From Gemmatimonadaceae bacterium (lineage in GTDB: Bacteria; Gemmatimonadota; Gemmatimonadetes; Gemmatimonadales; Gemmatimonadaceae), in the NCBI GenBank assembly GCA_017881465.1, contig JADGQV010000004.1, forward strand, positions 1-47,247: a DNA stretch of 47,247 nucleotides. Direction: 5' to 3'. This document shows positions 1 through 9,070 of this stretch, in pieces (position 1 is the stretch's first letter; every line of letters begins with the position of its first letter). Under the pieces are notes generated by a model. The model saw only the letters and a program-made list of their open reading frames with translations. It did no database searches and had not been told where the DNA came from. A program made the translations under genes and the position numbers.

Positions 1-768
1 CAGATTCGCGAGCGCGAAGAGGAGGCGGACTCCTTCCTTGATCTGCTCCTCCGTGACTTCGATCACACCGGCAAGGCCGTGGCTCAGAATCTCCCAATTG
101 CGATCGCCGAGCCGGAGCACGCGGGCGCCGTCAGCGATGGTGCTGGATTCATCGGGCAGAGACACGATGTGTCCGGCGCGAAACGATTCAGCGGCGTCGT
201 TTGAAAGCAGCGGCTCGGCGGCGAGCACCTGCGTATTTCTTCCACTCTGCTCGACGCCCTTAACCAATCCGGAGGTGAGCCCGCCCCCGCCTATGGGCGC
301 GATGATGAAATCGAGATCGAGGTCGAGAGCGACAAGCTCCCGGGCGAGGCTGGCGTTGCCCTCGATCACGAGAGGATCATCGTATGGGCTGGCGACGTAC
401 GCGTCGGGAAATTCCTTGGCCAGCTCGCCCAGCCGCTCAAGCCTTCCCTTCTTAGTCACGTCGACGAGATCGACTTCAGCTCCGTACTCTCGAACAGCGT
501 CGACTTTTATCTTCGGCGCCGTCGCCGGCATCACGACGGTGCATCTCTTGTTGAACAGCGAGCAAGCGTAGGCGATGGCCTGCCCGAAATTGCCTGAGGA
601 CGCAGTGATAATGTGCCCCTGCTTTACGTGGGCCGCGACGTTGTGAGCAGCGCGAAACTTGAAGCTGCCCGTGTACTGGTGGATCTCGCTGGCCAGCACC
701 AGGTCGACGCCGAGCTTCCTGGAGAGACGTGGCGCATCGACGATGGTGGTCGGACGCGGGGTCTTCAT
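1..768 (-). CDS. Threonine dehydratase / serine racemase-like PLP enzyme (C-terminus beyond window)
   Basis: This is a fold-type II PLP enzyme that probably deaminates L-threonine to 2-oxobutyrate (threonine ammonia-lyase). The ORF track misses it because no stop occurs before base 1. Reading the minus strand from the ATG at 768 gives MKTPRPTTIVDAPRLSRKLG, then TGSFKFRAA with the PLP lysine, SSGNFGQA for the PLP phosphate loop, and the glycine-rich PIGGGGLTSG. 256 codons are visible; the family is usually about 320 residues, so the C-terminal end is missing. No ACT regulatory domain can be judged. The ATG overlaps the stop of the upstream small membrane protein (ATGA), so it belongs to the acyl-CoA operon. 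2-Oxobutyrate leads to propionyl-CoA, which would fit that context (inference). Serine racemase or a dehydratase of other specificity cannot be excluded. Confidence 0.85.
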   Translation of the reverse strand, partial: MKTPRPTTIVDAPRLSRKLGVDLVLASEIHQYTGSFKFRAAHNVAAHVKQGHIITASSGNFGQAIAYACSLFNKRCTVVMPATAPKIKVDAVREYGAEVDLVDVTKKGRLERLGELAKEFPDAYVASPYDDPLVIEGNASLARELVALDLDLDFIIAPIGGGGLTSGLVKGVEQSGRNTQVLAAEPLLSNDAAESFRAGHIVSLPDESSTIADGARVLRLGDRNWEILSHGLAGVIEVTEEQIKEGVRLLFALANL

Positions 769-929
769 CCGAGCCCGCGCGGCTTCTTGATGAATCGAAG
801 GATCAGCGCGATGAACAGAAACGCGATCCCCGCCCAACGGAGCGCGGCGTCGTCGGCTCTTATCCCCCATGCGAGCAGGATCGCGGCGATCAGCATCAGC
901 GCGAGCTTGGCAATTGTGAATGGGCTCAC
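765..929 (-). CDS. Small two-helix membrane protein (54 aa, hypothetical)
   Basis: This short ORF is absent from the supplied track. A GTG start at 929 overlaps the TGA of the enoyl-CoA hydratase gene (GTGA), and its own TGA overlaps the ATG of the threonine dehydratase gene (ATGA). This double 4-base overlap, matching the rest of the chain, is the main evidence that it is translated. The 54-residue product has two hydrophobic stretches, about residues 6-22 (IAKLALMLIAAILLAWG) and 33-46 (GIAFLFIALILRF), joined by a short loop with two Asp and an Arg. It ends in a basic tail (IKKPRGLG). This suggests a small inner-membrane protein. I do not recognise the family and assign no function. Confidence 0.6.
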   Translation of the reverse strand: MSPFTIAKLALMLIAAILLAWGIRADDAALRWAGIAFLFIALILRFIKKPRGLG

Positions 930-1693
930 TGGGCGTCCTTGTTGCGGCTGGCGAATCGTTTCACGCCGGCACGGAAGGCAGGTGTCGCTCGGGCATCGGC
1001 GTTGGCGACGATGCCGGCCGAGATGCCATCGATGAAACTGAGGGTGTCGAGCTTGTAGAAGAGAGTCTTCGTCGCCGCCATCGCGCTGGGCGGTGCCTCC
1101 GCGAGCTGCCTGAGAACGGATTGAGACAGCTGGTCGAAGTCTTTTGCGGCGAACACTCGGGACACCAGGCCGATTGACCTTGCCTCTTCCGCCTTCAGAA
1201 CGCGGCCGGTGCTGACGAGATCGAACGCGTGCTTTTCTCCAACTGAACGCCGGAGCATCGTCATGACCATCGCCGGAACGAACCCGATCGTGACCTCCGG
1301 ATACGCGAAGCGGGCTTCCTCGTGCGCGAGGACGATGTCGCAGGCCGATGCCAGGCCCGCGCCGCCGCCGTACGCGCGGCCCTTGACCAGAGCGACGACC
1401 GGCTTTTCCATGCGCCGAATGGTATGAAAGACGTGTCCGAGGGCTTTGGCGTCTTCGATTTGGTCCGGGCGTGGGGCGTCGAGCATGTCCTCGAGCGCGG
1501 AGAGATCAGCTCCGGTGCAGAAATCGGGACCCTCGGCGTCTATGGCGACTACGTTCACCGGCGACTCACTCAGGGCGAACAGCGCTTCCGCGAGCTCGTC
1601 GGCGGTGACGCGATCGAGCGCGTTCTTTTTTTCCGGACGGGCGAGGGTGATCCTGCCGATCGGCCCGTCGGCACTCATGCGGATGTTGTTCAC
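926..1693 (-). CDS. Enoyl-CoA hydratase/isomerase family protein (LiuC/AtuE-like)
   Basis: This 255-residue crotonase-fold protein probably hydrates an unsaturated acyl-CoA. The oxyanion-hole segments are visible: FCTGADLSAL and KGRAYGGGAGLASACDI. The second catalytic glutamate (rat Glu164) is kept in FAYPEVTIGFVPA. The position of the first catalytic glutamate (rat Glu144, in GGGCEL) is Gly here (GGGAGL). As I recall the family, that pattern occurs in methylglutaconyl-CoA and isohexenylglutaconyl-CoA hydratases, which fits the neighbouring carboxyltransferase and AtuA genes. The start is GTG, overlapping the stop of the preceding AtuA-like gene by 4 bases. Exact substrate is unknown; an isomerase or lyase role is possible. 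Confidence 0.85.
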   Translation of the reverse strand: MNNIRMSADGPIGRITLARPEKKNALDRVTADELAEALFALSESPVNVVAIDAEGPDFCTGADLSALEDMLDAPRPDQIEDAKALGHVFHTIRRMEKPVVALVKGRAYGGGAGLASACDIVLAHEEARFAYPEVTIGFVPAMVMTMLRRSVGEKHAFDLVSTGRVLKAEEARSIGLVSRVFAAKDFDQLSQSVLRQLAEAPPSAMAATKTLFYKLDTLSFIDGISAGIVANADARATPAFRAGVKRFASRNKDAQ

Positions 1694-2043
1694 TCTGCCG
1701 CCGGTAGATCGAGACGCCTTGCCTCGGCGTCCGGAACGTCGATCACCATGCGCAGCAGTGCCGTCGAGTAGACCTTGCCCTGGGCATCGGTCTTGAGCGA
1801 CAACGTACCGCCACCGTCGAGCGCGCCGTGGAGCAGAAAGTTGAGCGCGTTGAGATTGGGAAGCTCGTATCGGTCGACCGCGCCCTCGATCATGCCACGA
1901 AAGTGCTCGGCCACTCGGTCGCGCGTCACGAATTCTTCGAGCACCTGGTACCAGCGCGGCTCCAGCGCGATCACACCGACGTTGGCGGTGTCGCCCTTGT
2001 CGCCCGAGCGGGCGTGCGCGATGTCGACGAGGCGCACCTTCAT
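1690..2043 (-). CDS. AtuA-like small protein (ferredoxin-fold partner of DUF1446)
   Basis: A 117-residue protein beginning [23 protein letters not shown]. The [11 protein letters not shown] signature is typical of the domain found either fused to the C-terminus of DUF1446/AtuA proteins or as a separate small gene next to them. Here it is separate and directly follows the DUF1446 gene with an ATGA overlap, so the two products probably form one functional unit. The middle ([17 protein letters not shown]) also matches the family. No catalytic role is established for the domain. It lacks a signal peptide and membrane segments, so it is cytoplasmic. The gene lies between AtuA and the enoyl-CoA hydratase in the acyl-CoA operon. 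Confidence 0.85.
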   Translation of the reverse strand: MKVRLVDIAHARSGDKGDTANVGVIALEPRWYQVLEEFVTRDRVAEHFRGMIEGAVDRYELPNLNALNFLLHGALDGGGTLSLKTDAQGKVYSTALLRMVIDVPDAEARRLDLPAAE

Positions 2044-3401
2044 TGGATGATGTCCACTTTGGTCTTCACAACGGACTTGTCGATCAGCGCGGGCCAGTAT
2101 GCCACGATTTCTTCGACCTTGGGCCGCCCGCCGGCAAATCCAGTGACGCTCGGGGGCCCGTTCAGAACGAGCGGTGCAATCTCCCGCGTGAATCGTTCCA
2201 CCGCGGCGCGATCGGGGCCGCGGACTCCGAAGCGCAACTGTACCTCCGGCGCCTTGCGCTGGTCTCCGGCGAGGCGTCCGTGCGTAGCGTTCGCGCCGAC
2301 GAATTCGGAGAGGATGCGCTCGAAGCGGAGACCAAGCCTGTCCAGCCGCTGGCGCAGGATACGGTCAGCCAACTGCGCTTTTTCGAGCGCATCGGGCCAC
2401 GCATAGACGAGAGTGCCAACCGCCTTGAAGCCGGCGCGGTACGCCACTGAGACCTTGAGCTTGTCCGTCGGCGGCTTCCCCTTGATTCCCGTTACGAGCA
2501 CACGATCGTCGCCATCTCGCGCCACGCTGATCGTCGTGAAGTCGGCGATGACGTCGGGCGTGATGTAGGAGTGTGGATCACCCATCTCGTAGACAAGTTG
2601 CTCGCTCACCGTTTGAACAGAGACCCTTCCACCCGTGTTCGGATGCTTCGTCACGATAAAGGAGCCGTCAGGTTTTGCCTCTACCAGAGGATATCCGACG
2701 TTCGCAAGGTCGGGAATCGAACGCCAATCGTAGAGGCAGTTGCCGCCCGAGCATTGCGCCCCGCACTCGATGATATGTCCCGCCACGATTCCCGCTGCCA
2801 GCTGATCCCAGCTTTCTGCGCCCCAGGCGAACTCGTGACGAAGCGGCGCCATCGTGAGGGCGGTATCGGTCGAGCGTCCGGTGATCACGACGTTCGCTCC
2901 TTTGCCGAGCGCTTCCACGATCGGCTCGGAGCCGATGTATGCGTTGGCAGAAAGCACGCGGTCCCTCACGAGCGAGAGCGGCTCGCCGGTTTCCATGTTC
3001 GCCAGAGGATGTCCCGCTGCGATGAGCTGGTCGATACGACCGAGCAGATCGTCGCCCGAGACGACTCCGATTCGTAGCGCGCCCTTCGCTCCATTTTTCT
3101 CGGCCACCGCTTTTACCGCGGCGGCGCATGCGGGCGGATTCACTCCGCCAGCGTTTGCAATGATCTTGACACCTCTCTCGACCACGGCTGGAAGAACGCT
3201 TTCGATTGCACCGACGAAATCTCGAGCGTAGCCGAGAGAAGGGTCGCGCTCCTTCTGCTTCTGGAGAATCGACATCGTGACCTCAGCGAGGTAGTCGAGC
3301 ATCAGGTAATCAACCGGACCTCCCTCTACCTGGCGCCGCGGTGCGTCGAGATCATCGCCCCAGAATCCCTGGCCGGCGGCGACACGGACGACTTTCTTCA
3401 A
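2040..3401 (-). CDS. DUF1446 / AtuA family protein (acyclic terpene utilisation type)
   Basis: A 453-residue protein of the DUF1446 family. It starts [20 protein letters not shown], and contains the conserved stretches [32 protein letters not shown] and [24 protein letters not shown]. In Pseudomonas, AtuA is needed for growth on citronellol/geraniol, but its reaction is not settled. Here it sits between an acyl-CoA carboxyltransferase and the AtuA-like small domain plus an enoyl-CoA hydratase, the same gene company as in atu and liu-type pathways. The start codon is TTG, overlapping the carboxyltransferase TGA (TTGA). The cysteine/glycine-rich [10 protein letters not shown] segment could bind a ligand or metal (speculative). 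No membrane segment is seen. Substrate is unknown. Confidence 0.88.
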   Translation of the reverse strand: MKKVVRVAAGQGFWGDDLDAPRRQVEGGPVDYLMLDYLAEVTMSILQKQKERDPSLGYARDFVGAIESVLPAVVERGVKIIANAGGVNPPACAAAVKAVAEKNGAKGALRIGVVSGDDLLGRIDQLIAAGHPLANMETGEPLSLVRDRVLSANAYIGSEPIVEALGKGANVVITGRSTDTALTMAPLRHEFAWGAESWDQLAAGIVAGHIIECGAQCSGGNCLYDWRSIPDLANVGYPLVEAKPDGSFIVTKHPNTGGRVSVQTVSEQLVYEMGDPHSYITPDVIADFTTISVARDGDDRVLVTGIKGKPPTDKLKVSVAYRAGFKAVGTLVYAWPDALEKAQLADRILRQRLDRLGLRFERILSEFVGANATHGRLAGDQRKAPEVQLRFGVRGPDRAAVERFTREIAPLVLNGPPSVTGFAGGRPKVEEIVAYWPALIDKSVVKTKVDIIQ

Positions 3402-5092
3402 CTGCTCTCCTCCGAGAGATGAGGCGGAAGCACGAAGGGACCGAGGTGCGGTCCCGGATTGTGGAGAGAGGCTCGGAGTGCCAGGCTCAGCATCTCACGC
3501 GTATTCTCCGGATAGACGATGGCGTCGACGAATCCGCGTGCCGCCGCGTAGCGCGCATCGAGTTGGTGCTCGTAGTCGGCGCGCATCTCGTCGACCGATT
3601 TTGCGACCTCGGGCTCGAGAGCGCCCCCCTTTTTCTTCGCCGCTTCCAGGGCTGGTCCGTGCACCGCCTGAATCGCCGACTCGCCTTCCATCACCGCCAT
3701 CCGCCCGGTCGGCCAGCTGAGGATGAAATCGGGATCGAATCCCTGACCGGCCATTGCGTAGTATCCGGCGCCAGACGCGTGATTGACGGTGAGAACTATT
3801 TTGGGCACGCGCGCCGTCGCCATCGCTTCGACGAAGCGCGCGCCAGCACGGATGATCCCCGCGTGCTCCGCCTCGGTGCCGACCATGAAGCCGGAGACGT
3901 CCTGCACGAAGAGCAGTGGAATCCCCAGCCGGTCGCAGCGATCGATGAAGTACGCGACCTTTTCCGCGCTTTCCGTATAGACGATGCCGCCGAACCGTGG
4001 CTTCTCGCCCTCGCGGCCCTTGATCAGACCGCGCTGATTTGCGATGACGCCGAGCGTAATTCCATCGATTCGGGCGTCGCCGCAGATCATCTCCTTCGCG
4101 ATGCCGTCCTGGAACTCGTCGATCTCGCCGTTGTCCAGAATTGCCCGGAGCACCGCGTGCATGTCGTACGACATGCGGTGATCGGCGGGAAGGAGGTCGT
4201 ACAAATCCTCTTCCTTGCTGCCGGACTTCGCGGCCCTTGCTTTGGCCCTCGGCGTGCTCGCGCCGACGCGCGCTTTACCTGAATGCTGGTCGTCTTCCCC
4301 ATTGTCGTGCGGCAGGAGCGCGAGGGCGCGAGTCGTTGTCGGCAGACGCTCGATCAGGTCGCGGATCTTGGCGACGCACGCCTCATCGTTGTCCAGCGCG
4401 TAGTGCGCGACGCCGCTGATCTCGGTGTGCGTTGATGCTCCGCCCAGAGTCTCCGAATCCACGACCTGTCCCGTCGCGCCCTTCACCAGATTCGGACCAC
4501 CCAGCCCCATGAACGATGTGCCCTTCACCATGAGAATCACGTCCGAGAGCGCGGGCAGATATGCGCCGCCCGCAATGCACTGTCCCATCACCGCCGCGAT
4601 CTGCGGAATGTGCAGGTAACGCCGCATGATCGAGTTGTAATAGAAGATACGCGCCGCTCCGTACTGGCCCGGGAAGACGCCACCCTGATACGGCAGGTTC
4701 ACGCCAGCGGAATCGACGAGATACACGATCGGTATGCGGCACCGCATGGCGATCTCCTGAGCCCGCAGAATCTTCTTGATTGTCTCGGGCCACCACGACC
4801 CAGCTTTCACCGTAGCGTCGTTGGCGACGACGACCGTCTCGCGACCGTGCACTCTCACGATCGCAGTCACGACTCCAGCCGCAGGAGCCTGTCCTTCGTA
4901 CTGGTCGTAGGCGACGAGGAGCCCGATCTCGAGCATGCTCGAGCCATTGTCGCGGAGAAGCTCCACCCGCTCGCGCGCCGAGAGCTTCCCCTGCTGGTGC
5001 AGCTTCTCGATCCGTTTAGCTCCCCCCGCCTCACGAAGCTTTGTCTCGAGCGCCCTAACCTCGTCGCTCAGCTCGCGCAGGCGATTGCTCAC
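3398..5092 (-). CDS. Acyl-CoA carboxylase, carboxyltransferase (beta) subunit
   Basis: A 564-residue biotin-dependent carboxyltransferase. The N-terminal half has [32 protein letters not shown] and [15 protein letters not shown], which resemble methylcrotonyl- or geranyl-CoA carboxylase more than propionyl-CoA carboxylase. The C-terminal half has [28 protein letters not shown] and a [14 protein letters not shown] segment. Between the halves is a charged, low-complexity linker (about residues 255-295). I chose the GTG at 5092, whose first base is the last base of the preceding TAG and which has AGGAAG upstream; the track start at 5125 lies inside the previous gene. No biotin carboxylase or biotin carrier gene is visible nearby, so the alpha subunit must be elsewhere. 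Decarboxylase-type use is an alternative. Confidence 0.88.
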   Translation of the reverse strand: MSNRLRELSDEVRALETKLREAGGAKRIEKLHQQGKLSARERVELLRDNGSSMLEIGLLVAYDQYEGQAPAAGVVTAIVRVHGRETVVVANDATVKAGSWWPETIKKILRAQEIAMRCRIPIVYLVDSAGVNLPYQGGVFPGQYGAARIFYYNSIMRRYLHIPQIAAVMGQCIAGGAYLPALSDVILMVKGTSFMGLGGPNLVKGATGQVVDSETLGGASTHTEISGVAHYALDNDEACVAKIRDLIERLPTTTRALALLPHDNGEDDQHSGKARVGASTPRAKARAAKSGSKEEDLYDLLPADHRMSYDMHAVLRAILDNGEIDEFQDGIAKEMICGDARIDGITLGVIANQRGLIKGREGEKPRFGGIVYTESAEKVAYFIDRCDRLGIPLLFVQDVSGFMVGTEAEHAGIIRAGARFVEAMATARVPKIVLTVNHASGAGYYAMAGQGFDPDFILSWPTGRMAVMEGESAIQAVHGPALEAAKKKGGALEPEVAKSVDEMRADYEHQLDARYAAARGFVDAIVYPENTREMLSLALRASLHNPGPHLGPFVLPPHLSEESS

Positions 5093-5502
5093 TACGCTTC
5101 CTGCTTTTCGCGCGTGGCGAACCACTCCTTGATGTACGCGATCAGCTCCGTCGTGGGGGTGCCCGGCCCGAACAGTCGCCCGATTCCGCGGCGCTCGAGT
5201 GTATCAACGTCTTCCTTTGGGATGATTCCACCGCCGGTGATCAGGATGTCGTCGCGGCCTTGCGCGTGAACGAGATCCTGAACGCGAGGGATGAGCGTCA
5301 TATGGGCGCCGCTCAGGATCGAGAGGCCGATGACGTCGACGTCTTCCTGGATCGCCGCGGTCGCGATCATTTCGGGCGTCTGATGCAGGCCTGTGTAGAT
5401 GACTTCCATCCCGGCGTCGCGAAGCGCCGCGGCGACGACCTTGGCTCCCCGGTCATGTCCATCAAGACCGGGCTTGGCGACGAGAACTCGGATTGGTCTC
5501 AT
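5092..5502 (-). CDS. Acyl-CoA mutase small subunit, cobalamin-binding domain (IcmB-like)
   Basis: A 136-residue stand-alone B12-binding domain. It has the DxHxxG motif at residues 14-19 (LDGHDRGAK), whose histidine is the lower axial cobalt ligand, then GLSILSGAH and ITGGGIIP, which line the nucleotide tail. The product begins [17 protein letters not shown] from an ATG at 5502; the longer track ORF to 5808 merely extends antisense to the methyltransferase gene. Length matches the small subunit of two-subunit mutases such as isobutyryl-CoA mutase (IcmB) and of archaeal split methylmalonyl-CoA mutases. The large subunit is two genes upstream, at 6296-8020. The 47-base gap before the start is one of the larger ones in this operon. 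Confidence 0.92.
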   Translation of the reverse strand: MRPIRVLVAKPGLDGHDRGAKVVAAALRDAGMEVIYTGLHQTPEMIATAAIQEDVDVIGLSILSGAHMTLIPRVQDLVHAQGRDDILITGGGIIPKEDVDTLERRGIGRLFGPGTPTTELIAYIKEWFATREKQEA

Positions 5503-5549
5503 AGAGAGGTCAAAGTTAGCGGCTGCGGAGCGCGAGCGGCAATCGGGCC

Positions 5550-6299
5550 CTATTCTTTGCGGGCGACCAGGAGCATCTCGGATGCCGTTCTTCCGAGCGG
5601 TCGATCGTCGAATCCATCCCAGGCCTGCTCCACAACCAGACCCGCATCGGCGAACAATTCCGACAATCGCGTGGCCGTGTACAACCTGAGCCTGTGTTCC
5701 CGGTTGCCGCTCCTCGTGCCCCGCCTCCACGTCGATCGCACCGTCAGCAGGCCGGAGAGCGGGTCGAACTCGCGCTCCTGCGCGAATAGAGTCTTTCCCG
5801 ACGTCCACCAGTCGCGCTCCAGAAATCGCGCCATCACCCCGTCTCTGCTGCCGCCGTGCCAGACGAGCACTCCGCCCGGCTTGAGGACGCGAGCGAATTC
5901 AGTTACGACTCGCACATCCTCCGCCGGATGCGCGAAGAAGCCGAACGAAGTGAAGAGATTGAGCACGGCATCGAATCGCCTGGTCCAGCGCGCGGGCATC
6001 TTTCGCATGTCGCCACGCGTATATCGAAGCCTCGGGCCGCTACCGCGCTTGCGGGCTACCGCGAGCAGTTCGTTGGAGTAGTCTAGACCGTCCACATCGT
6101 ATCCCGACTCGGCCAGCAGGTGTGCATGGCGTCCCTGTCCGCACGGGACGTCGAGTACGCGTGATCCTACCGGCAAACCGAGCAGATCTATGAGACGCGC
6201 TGTTTCCTGGCGATCGCGCTCGGGTGTGAAGAGCGGGCCGTACTCCAGGAGATAGTGAGCGTCGAAGGCAGACTCCCACCACTCGCTCGACTTCTTCAG
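5550..6299 (-). CDS. SAM-dependent class I methyltransferase
   Basis: A Rossmann-fold methyltransferase of about 249 residues. Motif I is [20 protein letters not shown], followed by the acidic post-motif GLDYS, the GDMRKMP segment and [14 protein letters not shown]. It ends [10 protein letters not shown]. The track ORF to 6614 runs antisense into the mutase gene, and its first 100 residues look like shadow. The protein-like part begins [21 protein letters not shown]. The likely start is the CTG at 6299, which forms CTGA with the mutase stop in the same 4-base overlap style as its neighbours; no ATG or GTG lies nearby in frame. It sits between the two mutase subunit genes, which is unusual. 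Substrate unknown; small molecule more likely than DNA. Confidence 0.8.
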   Translation of the reverse strand: MKKSSEWWESAFDAHYLLEYGPLFTPERDRQETARLIDLLGLPVGSRVLDVPCGQGRHAHLLAESGYDVDGLDYSNELLAVARKRGSGPRLRYTRGDMRKMPARWTRRFDAVLNLFTSFGFFAHPAEDVRVVTEFARVLKPGGVLVWHGGSRDGVMARFLERDWWTSGKTLFAQEREFDPLSGLLTVRSTWRRGTRSGNREHRLRLYTATRLSELFADAGLVVEQAWDGFDDRPLGRTASEMLLVARKE

Positions 6300-8020
6300 A
6301 AGAAAACTGGCTCGCGGTAGGCGCCGAACACCGACTCCATCGCGGCGCGGATCTCGTAGAGCGTGCAGTAGGCGCGGGCGCAATCGAGGATGTAGGGCAT
6401 GAGATTCCGCGACGTGCTTGCCGCTTGGCGTAGCGCGCTCAGCCTCTTCTCGACGAGCGTGCTGTCTCGGGCCGAACGCATCTTCGCCATCCGCTGCCCC
6501 TGCTCTCGCTCGGTCTCCTCGGCGATCTTGAGAAGCTCGATCTCGAGCGCCGGTCCGTCCGTGACGAATTCGTTCACGCCGACGATGACGCGCCGATGCT
6601 GCTCGACTTCCCACTGCTGCCGCGCGGCCGACTCATTGATCTTCCGCTGCAACCATCCCGTCTCGAGGCCCCGCACGACGCCTCCGACCTCCTCGATCTG
6701 CTTGAACAGCAACTCGGCTTCGCGCTCCAGCTCTGTCGTGAGCGTCTCGACGTAGTACGACCCGCCAAGCGGATCGATGACGTTCGGAACTCCCGTCTCG
6801 TAGGCGAGAATCTGCTGGGTGCGAAGGGCGACCTGCACCGACTCCTCGGTCGGCAGCGCCAGCGTCTCGTCCATCGAGTTGGTGTGCAGCGACTGCGTCC
6901 CACCGAGTGCCGCCGCCATCGCCTGGTAGGCGACGCGCACGACGTTGTTCATGGGCTGTTGTGCGGTGAGCGTGACGCCCGCCGTCTGCGAGTGAAACCG
7001 CATCATGAGCGAGCGCGGATCCTTGGCGCCGTACCGATCCTTCATGTGCCGCGCCCAAATGCGGCGCGCCGCGCGGAGCTTGGCAATCTCCTCGAAGAAA
7101 TCGTTGTGGATGTCCCAGAAGAATGAGAGTCGCGGCGCGAACGTATCGACGTCGAGGCCGCGAGCGATCCCGCGCTCGACATATGTGAATCCGTCGGCGA
7201 GCGTGAAAGCCAGCTCCTGTGCCGCCGTCGCACCAGCTTCTCTGATGTGATAGCCGGAGATCGATATCGTGTTCCACTTCGGGACGTGCTCGGCCGACCA
7301 CTCGAAGCAGTCGACGATGAGCCTGAGCGCGGGCTCGATGGGGTAAACCCACGCGTGCTGCGCCATGTACTCCTTGAGGATGTCGTTCTGGATCGTCCCG
7401 CGCAGCTTCGTCGAATCGACGCCCTGCTTCTCCGCCGCCGCGATGTAGAAGCAGTAGAGAATTACCGCCGGTCCGTTGATGGTCATCGACGTCGAGACCT
7501 GATCCAGCGGTATGCCGTCGAAGAGCGTCTCCATGTCGGCGAGGCTCGAGATCGCGACGCCGCACTTGCCGACCTCTCCCTCGGACCTGGGATGATCGGA
7601 ATCGTAACCCATCAAGGTCGGGAAATCGAACGCCACGGAGAGTCCGGTCTGCCCCTGCGCGAGTAGGAACTTGTACCGCTCGTTCGTGTCGCGCGCGCTT
7701 CCGAACCCGGCGAACTGCCGCATCGTCCACAAGCGGCCGCGATACCCGGTTGGGTGGACGCCTCGCGTGTACGGATAGAAGCCCGGCATTCCCAGCGCTT
7801 CGGCGCTCGTCTCAGCCGCGTCGAGTGGCGTGTAGATCGGCTGGACTTCCTTCTCCGAGTTGGTGAACGCGATGTCACGCAGCTCGCCCTTCTCGTACTT
7901 CTTCCGCCACTCGGCGACTTCCGTGCGCAGCAGGCGAAGCTCGGCGCTCTGCTCTTCGATGGTCGCGATCAATTCGTTGTCGGCGGCGCCTTTGGAGCTG
8001 GGGCTTTTGAGTTTCGTCAT
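6296..8020 (-). CDS. Acyl-CoA mutase large subunit (methylmalonyl-CoA mutase family, isobutyryl-CoA mutase-type active site)
   Basis: A 574-residue TIM-barrel catalytic subunit of a coenzyme B12-dependent acyl-CoA mutase. Family hallmarks include [48 protein letters not shown] and [11 protein letters not shown]. It lacks the C-terminal B12 domain, which is encoded separately at 5092-5502; 574 plus 136 residues matches the IcmA/IcmB pair. Methylmalonyl-CoA mutase uses Tyr89 and Arg207 to bind the free carboxylate. The equivalent positions here are Phe103 ([10 protein letters not shown]) and Gln221 ([12 protein letters not shown]), exactly 118 residues apart as in both known enzymes. Phe/Gln is the isobutyryl-CoA mutase signature, so interconversion of isobutyryl- and butyryl-CoA is favoured. 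Automatic annotation would likely say methylmalonyl-CoA mutase. Its ATG overlaps the meaB stop (ATGA). Confidence 0.9.
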   Translation of the reverse strand: MTKLKSPSSKGAADNELIATIEEQSAELRLLRTEVAEWRKKYEKGELRDIAFTNSEKEVQPIYTPLDAAETSAEALGMPGFYPYTRGVHPTGYRGRLWTMRQFAGFGSARDTNERYKFLLAQGQTGLSVAFDFPTLMGYDSDHPRSEGEVGKCGVAISSLADMETLFDGIPLDQVSTSMTINGPAVILYCFYIAAAEKQGVDSTKLRGTIQNDILKEYMAQHAWVYPIEPALRLIVDCFEWSAEHVPKWNTISISGYHIREAGATAAQELAFTLADGFTYVERGIARGLDVDTFAPRLSFFWDIHNDFFEEIAKLRAARRIWARHMKDRYGAKDPRSLMMRFHSQTAGVTLTAQQPMNNVVRVAYQAMAAALGGTQSLHTNSMDETLALPTEESVQVALRTQQILAYETGVPNVIDPLGGSYYVETLTTELEREAELLFKQIEEVGGVVRGLETGWLQRKINESAARQQWEVEQHRRVIVGVNEFVTDGPALEIELLKIAEETEREQGQRMAKMRSARDSTLVEKRLSALRQAASTSRNLMPYILDCARAYCTLYEIRAAMESVFGAYREPVFF

Positions 8021-9063
8021 TTATCCTCTTCTCCACGTACGAGCTCACCGCTCTGTCGCAACAGCTGGTCGGCGACGGCAAACGGAGTGGCGCGTCCCTC
8101 TTCAACCGATGGCAGCTGCAGCTCGAGCCGACTCATCGTGGCCGTGTCCTTCCACAGGCGGACGCGGATTTTCTGCTCCACGATATCCATCACGCGCTCC
8201 CGCAATCGCTCACGCCTGCGCGCGCCGAGCTTCCCGCTCTGCTCAAGATAAGCGAAGTGACGGTCGAGTGCCGCCACGAAGTCCGTGATTCCCTCGTCCT
8301 TTGTCGCGATCGTGCTCAACACCGGCGGCGTCCACTCGGCGGGGTTCGGCGCGGCCGCCGCTTCACGCGCCGCGCGCGCGGGATTCATGCGCTTGAGATC
8401 GATTCCGTGATGCGCCGGAACGCTCCCGAACGAAACGCCCTTTCGCAGGCCCAGCATCAGTTCGACATCGTTGCGCAGACGGTCGGCGCCGGGCCGGTCG
8501 GCCTTGTTGACGACGAAAATGTCCGCCACCTCCATCACCCCCGCCTTGAGCGTCTGGATCGAGTCGCCGGATTCCGGGACGAGAATCAGCGCGGTCGTAT
8601 CGGCCGTCCGAGCGACGTCCAGCTCCGATTGGCCTACACCCACGGTCTCGATCAGCAAACGATCGAACCCGAACGCATCCAGGACGTCGGCCACTTCCCG
8701 CGTCGCGGCGGCAAGACCGCCGAGCGAGCCACGCGTCGCCATCGAGCGGATGAATACTCCCGGATCGAGCGCGACGCTCTCCATGCGCACGCGATCGCCG
8801 AGGAGCGCGCCGCCGGTGAAGGGCGACGTCGGATCCACGGCAATCACTCCAACCCTGAGTCCGGCCTCGCGAAACCGCTTCACGAGGAGCGCGGTGATCG
8901 TGCTCTTCCCCGCGCCGGGCGGTCCGGTCAAGCCGATGCGCCGTGCCCGCCCCGTTCGCGGATGCAGATCGCCGAGTATCTGCTCGAATCCCTCTCGATG
9001 GTTCTCGACGATGCTGACCACGCGCGCCAGGGCCGCCGGTTTCCCGGCGTCGAAATCATCCAT
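8017..9063 (-). CDS. meaB: MeaB/ArgK-family G-protein chaperone of B12-dependent mutase
   Basis: A 348-residue P-loop GTPase of the MeaB/ArgK group, which gates cofactor loading and protects B12-dependent mutases from inactivation. Walker A is GPPGAGKS at residues 47-54, followed by [33 protein letters not shown] and the NKAD nucleotide-specificity motif. I start it at the ATG at 9063, eight bases past the ybeY stop; the track start at 9156 adds a basic segment that is antisense-like and lies inside ybeY. It precedes the mutase large subunit with an ATGA overlap, so the chaperone and its client are co-translated. The stand-alone form fits a two-subunit mutase, not the fused IcmF type. Confidence 0.93.
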   Translation of the reverse strand: MDDFDAGKPAALARVVSIVENHREGFEQILGDLHPRTGRARRIGLTGPPGAGKSTITALLVKRFREAGLRVGVIAVDPTSPFTGGALLGDRVRMESVALDPGVFIRSMATRGSLGGLAAATREVADVLDAFGFDRLLIETVGVGQSELDVARTADTTALILVPESGDSIQTLKAGVMEVADIFVVNKADRPGADRLRNDVELMLGLRKGVSFGSVPAHHGIDLKRMNPARAAREAAAAPNPAEWTPPVLSTIATKDEGITDFVAALDRHFAYLEQSGKLGARRRERLRERVMDIVEQKIRVRLWKDTATMSRLELQLPSVEEGRATPFAVADQLLRQSGELVRGEEDK

Positions 9064-9070
9064 CAAGCGG

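Noticed and set aside
4190-4320. Possible frameshift or gene fusion in the carboxyltransferase
   Set aside because: The frame is continuous and both halves are needed for one beta subunit; the odd stretch is better explained as a linker.
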